A DNA stretch of 6,577 nt from Elusimicrobiota bacterium (GTDB lineage: Bacteria > Elusimicrobiota > Elusimicrobia > UBA1565 > JACRDR01): positions 1 to 6,577 of the forward strand of contig JACRDR010000441.1 of assembly GCA_016212845.1 (NCBI GenBank), in the 5' to 3' direction. Below, one piece after another: positions 1 to 5,114 of the stretch. The stretch's first letter is position 1. The number at the start of each line of letters is the position of its first letter. The position numbers and the translations under genes were made by a program. A model generated the notes under the pieces. That model worked only from the letters and a program-made list of their open reading frames with translations. It was not told where the DNA came from and ran no database searches.

Positions 1-23
1 ACCGAGACGGCTACTATCGCTAA
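1..23 (+). CDS. Possible C-terminal end of an upstream gene (partial)
   Basis: The first 23 bases can be read as six codons (R-D-G-Y-Y-R) followed by TAA at 21-23, which directly abuts the GTG start of the next gene. That arrangement would fit an upstream member of the same plus-strand operon. Too little is present to identify a product, and another frame here is also open, so this is only a suggestion from the junction geometry. Confidence 0.3.
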
Positions 24-845
24 GTGCGCGTCCTGATCCTCGCCGTCCTGGCGGCGCTCGCCGGCTGCGCCTCGCGGGGCGGCGGCGGGGAGCCGGAGAG
101 CCCCGGGGAGCCCCTTCCGGAACTCTCGCTGCAGGACGCGCGCGCGGCGTTCGTCGAGCTCTCGCAGGCCGCGGACGTGCACTGGCAGTACGCCTTCGCC
201 AAGGTCCAGGGCGTCAATCTCTCCCGCGACGGCGGCTCCGTCGCCTTCAAGCTCGCCTACGTCGACGACAAGGAAAAGGGCTACCGGCCCGAGGGCTGCC
301 GCGTGGAGTTCCGCGGGTTGACCTCCATCCGCATCGACAGCGTCGGCGGCGTCGTGGGCGCCGGCAAGCCGCGGCGCTGGGTCCGCATGGATCCTCAGCC
401 CTGCGACCTCATGTGGTTTTTCGACCAAAACGACCTCCCGAAGGCCCGCAAGTTCGCGGCGGCCGTGAGCCGGCTCGCGACCTCCACCAAGGAGGAGATC
501 GACGCCGACCGCAAAAAAGAGGACGAGGCGTTCGAGGAGGCGGTGCGCGAGCACGAGAAGGACCCCCGCCGCGAGCTGACCGACCGCCTCCGCCGCATCG
601 AGCTGGCCGCTAGGAAGGCGCGTCAGACGGGCGATACCGAGAAGGCGATCCGCGCCTACTCCCGCATCCTCGAGGACTCGCCGTGGTGGCCGGACGGGTG
701 GCGCGAGCTGGCGGACATCCTGGCCGAGCTCGGACGCTTCGACGCCGCCGCGAACGCCATGAAGCGCTACCTCCGGCTCGAGCCGCGGGGGCGCGACGCG
801 AAGCAGGCCCGCGAGAAGATCGCCCAGTGGGAGAAAGGGCGTTGA
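24..845 (+). CDS. Lipoprotein with C-terminal TPR-like repeats
   Basis: A 273-residue protein of unknown function, predicted to be exported and lipid-anchored. Residues 1-15 form a short type II signal peptide: Arg2, a hydrophobic stretch, and a textbook lipobox L-A-G-C with the lipidated Cys at 15. A Gly/Pro/Glu-rich linker follows (about 16-35). Residues 45-150 look like a beta-rich domain closed by a helix and contain two cysteines (C92, C127) that could form a disulfide. Residues 155-190 are a highly charged probable coiled coil. Residues 190-257 read as two helical hairpins of TPR type (G-x-x-x-x-A-I-x-x-Y, then W-x-x-L-A-x-x-L-x-x-L-G-R-F-x-x-A). GTG is chosen as the start because the signal peptide begins exactly there; no clear Shine-Dalgarno is visible. 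The TPR region resembles that of the next gene, so the two look like tandem paralogues. TPRs suggest protein binding at the envelope; the partner is unknown. Confidence 0.85.
   Translation: MRVLILAVLAALAGCASRGGGGEPESPGEPLPELSLQDARAAFVELSQAADVHWQYAFAKVQGVNLSRDGGSVAFKLAYVDDKEKGYRPEGCRVEFRGLTSIRIDSVGGVVGAGKPRRWVRMDPQPCDLMWFFDQNDLPKARKFAAAVSRLATSTKEEIDADRKKEDEAFEEAVREHEKDPRRELTDRLRRIELAARKARQTGDTEKAIRAYSRILEDSPWWPDGWRELADILAELGRFDAAANAMKRYLRLEPRGRDAKQAREKIAQWEKGR
829..833 (+). promoter_or_regulatory. Ribosome binding site for the second lipoprotein
   Basis: GGGAG sits 8 nt upstream of the TTG at 842, inside the end of the preceding gene. It is a well-spaced Shine-Dalgarno and, with the lipoprotein signal that starts at 842, decides in favour of this non-ATG start over the longer open frame upstream. 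Confidence 0.65.
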
Positions 846-1642
846 AGCAGGCCCTGCTCGCCGCGGCGCTGCTTTCCGGCTGCGGCGGCCACCGCCTGCA
901 CGAGATCTCCCCGGAGAAATTCCCCGTCGGCGACTACGCGCCCGCGCCGCGCGCGCCGCAAGCGGACTCCGCCGCGGTCCGCGCCGCGGTGGAAGAGGCG
1001 TTCACGCACTGCCGCGAGTCCGTCCTGGCCGCCTACGAGGTCCGGCTCAAAAGCGCGGAGGTCTTCGACGACTCGATCCGGCTCGAAGGCGAGGACGCGC
1101 GAGGCGAATCGCATGCCGGCATGTGGACGACCGCCGCGCCCCTGCCGCGCCTCGACAAGAAACGCGTGCTCTTCCCCCCTTTCTATTCCGTCTGGGACGT
1201 GAAGACGCGCTACAGCGCGGAGCTCGAGGTCGAGTGCAACAGCCCGGAGGCGGCGCGGCGGGTCATCGACACGGTCGCCGATCTCCGCGCGCTGCCGTCG
1301 GCGCGCTCGAGCCAGTCGGCGGAATTCGACAAGAACCTCGAGAAGTACCTAGCCCAAAAGAACGCGGAGCTTTCCGACGACGCGAAAAAAGCGTTCGCCC
1401 AGGCCGACGAAGCGTACGAGGCCAAGAAGTGGGCCGACGCGGTCGCGTTTTACGGCAAGGTCTCCGACCTGGCGCCTTGGCGCCCTGAGCCCTACGACCG
1501 CCGCGCTCGGGCGCTGGGCGAGCTCGAGCGCTGGGAGGAAGCGATCGCGTCGATGGAGCGCTTCCTGGCGCTGCAGCCCGACGCGAGCGCGTCGCGAGCC
1601 GCCAAAGACTTGATCTTCTCCTGGGAAGGCAAAAGACGCTGA
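842..1642 (+). CDS. Second lipoprotein with C-terminal TPR-like repeats
   Basis: A 266-residue predicted lipoprotein, function unknown. The frame is open upstream to 683, but the biological start is taken as TTG at 842: it follows a good ribosome binding site, overlaps the previous stop as TTGA, and places a compact signal peptide with lipobox L-S-G-C (Cys14) at the N terminus. The central part (about 55-150) has alternating hydrophobic strands followed by a helix, in the same layout as the upstream gene. Residues 155-180 are charged and helical. Residues 180-247 form two TPR-like hairpins (A-Y-E-A-K-K-W-A-D-A-V-A-F-Y, then the A-L-G-E-L-E-R-W-E-E-A segment). The last 60 residues align without large gaps to the upstream protein, sharing the Pro-Trp pair, the L-G/E-L hairpin turn, a Met-[KE]-R-[YF]-L segment and a Trp near the C terminus. 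This supports duplication followed by divergence. Overlapping frames imply co-translation. Confidence 0.84.
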   Translation: MKQALLAAALLSGCGGHRLHEISPEKFPVGDYAPAPRAPQADSAAVRAAVEEAFTHCRESVLAAYEVRLKSAEVFDDSIRLEGEDARGESHAGMWTTAAPLPRLDKKRVLFPPFYSVWDVKTRYSAELEVECNSPEAARRVIDTVADLRALPSARSSQSAEFDKNLEKYLAQKNAELSDDAKKAFAQADEAYEAKKWADAVAFYGKVSDLAPWRPEPYDRRARALGELERWEEAIASMERFLALQPDASASRAAKDLIFSWEGKRR

Positions 1643-1679
1643 ATCCGAACGCTGGTGCCTGGCACCAGCGTTCGGATTC
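1641..1679. terminator. Perfect 19-bp inverted repeat between convergent genes
   Basis: Positions 1641-1659 and 1661-1679 are exact reverse complements around a single central T. In RNA this folds into an approximately 18-bp stem with a 3-nt loop on either strand. It overlaps the stop codon of the second lipoprotein gene (1640-1642) and ends 3 nt before the sucD stop codon (1683-1685, minus strand), where a bidirectional terminator belongs. Neither side has a long T-tract: only four Ts occur soon after it on the minus strand and none on the plus strand. It may therefore act as a mRNA-stabilising 3' hairpin or Rho-linked end, or be a copy of a dispersed palindromic repeat. Confidence 0.7.
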
Positions 1680-1682
1680 GAG

Positions 1683-2579
1683 CTAGGCGACCAGCTCTTT
1701 CGCGTGCTTCGCGACGGTCACGCCGATCATCGAGAGGTTCTCGATCATGTGGATGCCGGCCGCGGACAGCGCCTTCGTCTTGCCTTCGTGCGTGCCCGAG
1801 CCGCCCTCGACGATCGCGCCCGCGTGGCCCATGCGGCGCCCCGGCGGAGCGGTCTTGCCCGCGATGAACGAGAAGACCGGCTTGGACATGTTCTCCTTGA
1901 AGAACCGCGCCGCCTCCTCTTCCGCCGTGCCGCCGATCTCGCCGATCATCACGACGCCGCTGGTCTCCGGGTCGTCCTCGAAGAGCCGCAGGATGTCGGT
2001 GTGGTTCGAGCCCGCGATCGGGTCGCCGCCGATGCCGACGACGGTGCTTTGTCCGAGGCCCTGGCTGGTGAGCTGCCAGACCGCCTCGTAGGTGAGCGTG
2101 CCGGACCGGGAAACGACGCCGATCGGACCGGGCTTGTGGATGTAGCCGGGCATGATGCCCGCCTTGCACTGGCCGGGCGTGATGACGCCGGGGCAGTTGG
2201 GACCGACCAAGCGCACCGGGTTGCCGGCCGCCGCCATCTCGCCCAGGACTTTCTTCACCCGCGCCATGTCGAGGACCGGGATGCCCTCGGTGATGCAGAT
2301 GATGAGGCCGATGCCCGAGCCGGCCGCCTCGAGGATCGCGTCGGCCGCGAACGGCGGCGGGACGAAGATCAGGGAGACGTTCGCGCCGTCCTTCGAGACC
2401 GCGTCGGTGACGGTGTCGCGGACCGGCACGTCGAGATGCGTCGTGCCGCCCTTGCCGGGAGTCACGCCCGCGACGATCTTCGAGCCGTACGCGATGCACT
2501 GCTGCGCGTGGAACGAGCCCGCCGAGCCCGTGAGGCCCTGCACCACGATCCGAGAGTCGTTGTCGAGTAGGATGCTCAT
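1683..2579 (-). CDS. sucD: Succinyl-CoA ligase (ADP/GDP-forming), alpha subunit
   Basis: A 298-residue cytoplasmic enzyme subunit, close to the usual 289-300. With SucC it interconverts succinyl-CoA, phosphate and NDP with succinate, CoA and NTP, the substrate-level phosphorylation step of the TCA cycle. Recognisable in order are the CoA-binding Rossmann segment (G-L-T-G-S-A-G, 15-21), I-T-E-G-I-P (96-101), G-P-N-C-P-G (126-131), S-R-S-G-T-L-T-Y-E (158-166), G-G-D-P-I (184-188), G-E-I-G-G (213-217) and the phosphorylated histidine in G-H-A-G-A-I, His252. All expected active-site elements are present. The frame is open further upstream, but ATG at 2579 matches the family N terminus, follows a strong GGAGG, and shares one base with the sucC stop (TAATG), indicating translational coupling. 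It is the last gene of the gltA-sucC-sucD operon. Confidence 0.98.
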   Translation of the reverse strand: MSILLDNDSRIVVQGLTGSAGSFHAQQCIAYGSKIVAGVTPGKGGTTHLDVPVRDTVTDAVSKDGANVSLIFVPPPFAADAILEAAGSGIGLIICITEGIPVLDMARVKKVLGEMAAAGNPVRLVGPNCPGVITPGQCKAGIMPGYIHKPGPIGVVSRSGTLTYEAVWQLTSQGLGQSTVVGIGGDPIAGSNHTDILRLFEDDPETSGVVMIGEIGGTAEEEAARFFKENMSKPVFSFIAGKTAPPGRRMGHAGAIVEGGSGTHEGKTKALSAAGIHMIENLSMIGVTVAKHAKELVA

Positions 2580-3847
2580 TATTTCTGGCCTCCAGACGTT
2601 TTCCGCTGAGGCCGTGCCGCGGGCACTAAATTGCCCGCGGCCTTCCCCTTCTTCGCCGCGCCGTTCTTCGCGGGCTCTTCCGGCAGATTCTTCACCGCGG
2701 CGACCGCCTTCTGCGCCGCGTCCCACAGGCTGTCGGCCTGGATCAGCTTGATGCCGCTCTTCGTGAGCAGGGCCTTGCCCTCCTCGACCTGCGTGCCCTC
2801 GAGCCGCACGACGAGCGGGAGCTTGAGGCCCACGCGCTTCGTCGCGGTGATCACGCCCTCGGCGATCGTGGTGCACTTCATGATGCCGCCGAAGATGTTC
2901 ACGAGGACGGCTTTGACGCGCTTGTCCTTGAGGATGATCTGGAAGGCGCGCGTGACCTGGTCGGCGTTCGCGCCGCCGCCCACGTCCAGGAAGTTCGCCG
3001 GGCTGCCGCCCGCGAGCGAGACGGTGTCCATCGTCGCCATCGCGAGGCCGGCGCCGTTGACGAGGCAGCCGATGTTGCCGTCGAGCTCGATGTAATTGAT
3101 GCCGACCTTCTTGGCTTCCTTGTCGAGCGCGGTCGCCTCGAGGTCCTCGCGCTTGGCGAATTCCGGGTGGCGGTAGTAGGCGTTGTCGTCGGTCGCCATC
3201 TTCGCGTCGAGCGCGATGAGGTCGCCCTTCTTCGTGACGACGAGCGGGTTCACCTCGACCATGTTGGCATCCTGGTCGATGAAGACGCGCGAGAGCTGCT
3301 TGAGCATCTTCACGAACGGGCCGATCTGCTCGGGCTTGAGACCCAGCGCGAAGCCGACGCGGCGCGCCTGCCAGTCCTCGACGCCGCGGATCGGATCAAT
3401 GGGCTCGCGGAGGATCGCCTCAGGGCGCTCGTGGGCGAGCTTCTCGATCTCGACGCCGCCTTCGGCGGAGGCGATGATCGCGGGCCGGCCTTCCCTGCGG
3501 TCGAGCACTATGGACAGATAGAGCTCCCGGTCGATGTCGGTCGCGCGGTCGACGAGGACCTCGCGCACGAGCACGCCCTTGGGGCCCGTCTGGGGGCTGA
3601 TCAGCGTCATGCCGAGGATCATTTTGGCGACCGCCTTGGCCTCGGCCGGGGTCTTGGCGAGCTTCACGCCGCCCGCCTTGCCGCGGCCGCCGGCGAGCAC
3701 CTGCGCCTTGATCACCCAGGGCGCCTTACCGGCGCGCTTGAGCGCTCCCGCGAGCTGCTTTAAGTCGCGGATGGTGCCGCCGGTGGGCGGTACGGCGATG
3801 CCCTTGGCGCGGAAGAGGTCTTTCGCTTCGTATTCGAGTAGTTTCAT
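2579..3847 (-). CDS. sucC: Succinyl-CoA ligase (ADP/GDP-forming), beta subunit, with basic tail
   Basis: A 422-residue ATP-grasp subunit that binds the nucleotide and works with SucD. The N terminus M-K-L-L-E-Y-E-A-K is typical. The glycine-rich ATP-grasp loop A-G-G-R-G-K-A-G-G lies at 52-60 after K-A-Q-V. The Mg2+/nucleotide segment V-E-V-N-P-L-V (197-203; Glu198, Asn200) and Asp214 in A-L-D-A-K-M match the metal ligands. The ligase domain shows G-N-I-G-C-L-V-N-G-A-G-L-A-M-A-T-M-D (258-275), D-V-G-G-G-A (288-293) and N-I-F-G-G-I (317-322). The conserved family core ends near residue 386, and about 36 extra residues rich in Ala, Lys and Gly follow (387-422), which standard SucC (about 388 aa) lacks. 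The gene starts 7 nt after the citrate synthase stop. No Shine-Dalgarno precedes the ATG, so translation may depend on reinitiation after the upstream gene. ATP versus GTP preference cannot be assigned. Confidence 0.98.
   Translation of the reverse strand: MKLLEYEAKDLFRAKGIAVPPTGGTIRDLKQLAGALKRAGKAPWVIKAQVLAGGRGKAGGVKLAKTPAEAKAVAKMILGMTLISPQTGPKGVLVREVLVDRATDIDRELYLSIVLDRREGRPAIIASAEGGVEIEKLAHERPEAILREPIDPIRGVEDWQARRVGFALGLKPEQIGPFVKMLKQLSRVFIDQDANMVEVNPLVVTKKGDLIALDAKMATDDNAYYRHPEFAKREDLEATALDKEAKKVGINYIELDGNIGCLVNGAGLAMATMDTVSLAGGSPANFLDVGGGANADQVTRAFQIILKDKRVKAVLVNIFGGIMKCTTIAEGVITATKRVGLKLPLVVRLEGTQVEEGKALLTKSGIKLIQADSLWDAAQKAVAAVKNLPEEPAKNGAAKKGKAAGNLVPAARPQRKTSGGQK
2589..2593 (-). promoter_or_regulatory. 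Ribosome binding site for sucD
   Basis: On the minus strand this is GGAGG, 9 nt before the sucD ATG and inside the last codons of sucC. It fixes the sucD start at 2579 and shows that the organism uses Shine-Dalgarno initiation at some genes, in contrast to sucC and korA, which lack one. Confidence 0.8.
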
Positions 3848-3854
3848 GGTGGTT

Positions 3855-4979
3855 TTATTTGGGCATCGGGCCGACGTACTGCGATTGGGGACGGATCAAG
3901 CGGTCCTGCGCGTGCTGCTCCATGACGTGGGCGCACCAGCCGCCGACGCGGCCGCAGGCGAACATGGAGACGAACTGGTCGGGAGACAGGCCGACGGATT
4001 GCAACACCAAGGCCGTGTAGAACTCGACGTTGGTCTTGAGATTGCGGCCCGGCTTGTGCTCCTCGAGCACGCGGAGCGCGGTCTTCTCCACGGAGCAGGC
4101 CAGATCGTAGAGCTTCTTGTTGTGCAGGTCGGCGCCCGCCATGTCGGCGGCGGCGCGGGCGAGCACCTCGGCGCGCGGGTCGCGCACCTTGTAGACGCGG
4201 TGGCCGAAGCCCATGATGCGGCGGCCGGAAGAGAGCTCCTTCTTGAGCCACTCCTCGGCCCGATCGGCGGTCTTGATGTCGACGAGCATGTCGAGCACCG
4301 GGCCGGGGGCGCCGCCGTGGAGCGGCCCCTTCAGCGCGCCGACGCCGCCGGTGACCGCGCTGACCATGTCGGAGCGGGTCGAAGCGATGACGCGCGAGGT
4401 GAAGGTCGACGCGTTCATGCCGTGGTCGATGACGGTCACCCAATAGGTGTCGAGCGCCTTGGCGACGGCGGGGTGCGGCTTCTCGCCGAACACCATATAG
4501 AGGAAGTTCTCGGCCATCGTCAGCTCGGGCTTAGGCGGGATCGGCTCGTGGCCCTGGCGCAGCCGGGCGTGAGCGGCGACCACCGTCGGGAAGCGAGCCG
4601 CGAGACGCTTGGCCATGGCGAGGTCGCCGGCGGGCGAGATGTCGTTCGGGTTGGAGACGTCGAGCGAAAGCGTGGAGCAGGCCATCCGGAGCGCGTCGAT
4701 CGGCGGAGCGTTGCGAGCGGTCTTGATGATCTCGAGCGTCTCGGGCCGGAGGGCGCGCAAGGAGGCGAGCTCTTTTTGGACGCCCGGGACCTCTTCCTTC
4801 GACGGAAGCGAGCCGCGCCACAAGAGCGTGCACGCCTCCTCGAAGGAGTGCTTCCCGGCGAGCTGGTCCACGTCGAAGCCGCCGATGACGAGTCGGCCCT
4901 TTTCGCCGTCGACCATCGACAGCTTGGTCTGACACGCGACCACGCCATCCAGCCCCGCGACGAACTTGGTGTCGGCCAT
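3855..4979 (-). CDS. gltA: Citrate synthase (short, type II / methylcitrate-synthase-like form)
   Basis: A 374-residue cytoplasmic enzyme that condenses oxaloacetate and acetyl-CoA (or propionyl-CoA in methylcitrate synthases) to citrate. The length matches the short bacterial forms and lacks the N-terminal domain of the NADH-regulated E. coli type. Visible active-site elements are His186 in D-H-G-M-N-A-S, His221 in G-P-L-H-G-G-A, His260 in M-G-F-G-H-R-V-Y-K, Arg269 in D-P-R, Arg344 in G-R-V-G-G-W, and Arg363 in R-P-x-S-x-Y-x-G near the C terminus. The position of the usual catalytic Asp (N-V-D-F-Y) is Glu319 here (N-V-E-F-Y). ATG at 4979 is chosen because the family N terminus begins there and a -10 hexamer lies 8 nt upstream; an upstream extension of the frame would run antisense through the divergent CBS gene. 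It is the first gene of the operon with sucC and sucD. The TCA context favours citrate over methylcitrate, but sequence alone does not prove this. Confidence 0.96.
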   Translation of the reverse strand: MADTKFVAGLDGVVACQTKLSMVDGEKGRLVIGGFDVDQLAGKHSFEEACTLLWRGSLPSKEEVPGVQKELASLRALRPETLEIIKTARNAPPIDALRMACSTLSLDVSNPNDISPAGDLAMAKRLAARFPTVVAAHARLRQGHEPIPPKPELTMAENFLYMVFGEKPHPAVAKALDTYWVTVIDHGMNASTFTSRVIASTRSDMVSAVTGGVGALKGPLHGGAPGPVLDMLVDIKTADRAEEWLKKELSSGRRIMGFGHRVYKVRDPRAEVLARAAADMAGADLHNKKLYDLACSVEKTALRVLEEHKPGRNLKTNVEFYTALVLQSVGLSPDQFVSMFACGRVGGWCAHVMEQHAQDRLIRPQSQYVGPMPK

Positions 4980-4987
4980 GCATCCCG

Positions 4988-4993
4988 ATTCTA
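4988..4993 (-). promoter_or_regulatory. Predicted -10 element of the gltA-sucC-sucD operon
   Basis: The minus strand reads TAGAAT (5 of 6 to TATAAT) in a locally AT-rich stretch. Exactly 8 nt separate it from the gltA ATG, so transcription would begin at or within a few nt of the start codon, giving a leaderless or nearly leaderless mRNA. A GGGA lies only 3 nt before the ATG, too close for normal use. The -35 region 17 nt upstream (TTCCTG) is poor. Confidence 0.5.
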
Positions 4994-5020
4994 GTTTATC
5001 GGCTCGCTCCCAGGAAAGGC

Positions 5021-5041
5021 TTGAGCGTATGGGACGCTCGA
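5021..5041. promoter_or_regulatory. Dyad symmetry, possible operator
   Basis: Arms 5021-5028 (TTGAGCGT) and 5034-5041 (ACGCTCGA) are reverse complements at 7 of 8 positions, around a 5-nt spacer. The element lies roughly in the middle of the divergent gltA/CBS intergenic region, upstream of both predicted promoters and therefore probably not transcribed. This suits a DNA-binding site, though a 6-bp perfect core in GC-rich DNA can arise by chance. Confidence 0.35.
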
Positions 5042-5049
5042 CTCCAAGT

Positions 5050-5082
5050 GATCGAGAAAGGCGCGGAGCACCTTTCTTAATC
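5050..5082. promoter_or_regulatory. Long dyad symmetry upstream of the CBS/kor promoter, possible operator
   Basis: Arms 5050-5061 (GATCGAGAAAGG) and 5071-5082 (CCTTTCTTAATC) match as reverse complements at 10 of 12 positions, including an unbroken 7-bp core, with a 9-nt spacer. The half-site centres are 21 bp apart, about two helical turns, as expected for a dimeric regulator. The right arm covers the expected -35 region of the CBS promoter. A third copy of the half-site core (GGAAAGG) occurs at 5013-5019, 42 bp upstream of the left copy in the same orientation. The regulator is not identified. Confidence 0.45.
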
Positions 5083-5097
5083 GAGCCGCGGGGTATT

Positions 5098-5106
5098 TGG
5101 TATACT
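5098..5106 (+). promoter_or_regulatory. Extended -10 promoter of the CBS-kor operon
   Basis: TGGTATACT contains a TGn extended -10 motif followed by TATACT (5 of 6 to consensus), which stands out in this GC-rich sequence. The hexamer ends 8 nt before the ATG at 5115, so the start site would fall at about 5112-5115 and the mRNA would be leaderless or nearly so. No Shine-Dalgarno lies between it and the ATG. The candidate -35 (TTAATC, 5077-5082, 18-nt spacer) is weak, as is common with extended -10 promoters. Confidence 0.6.
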
Positions 5107-5114
5107 CCGCTTAG

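Noticed and set aside
683..841. Longer start for the second lipoprotein gene
   Set aside because: It would overlap the first gene's TPR region by 160 nt, give an Arg-rich leader and bury the lipoprotein signal peptide that begins at TTG 842.
1704..2570. Long plus-strand open frame opposite sucD
   Set aside because: Low-complexity Arg/Asp/Ala product, antisense to an intact sucD; a codon-bias shadow.
2580..2876. Upstream extension of the sucD frame into sucC
   Set aside because: The added residues are low-complexity and out of frame with sucC. The ATG at 2579 has a GGAGG site and matches the family N terminus.
4981..4983. ATG just upstream of the citrate synthase start on the minus strand
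   Set aside because: It is 4 nt upstream, in a different reading frame that lacks citrate synthase motifs.
3534..4994. Long plus-strand open frame opposite gltA and the start of sucC
   Set aside because: Its translation is Arg/Ala/Asp/Val/Gly-rich with no recognisable family and lies antisense to a gene with full citrate synthase motifs. The frame is open because of third-position G/C bias.
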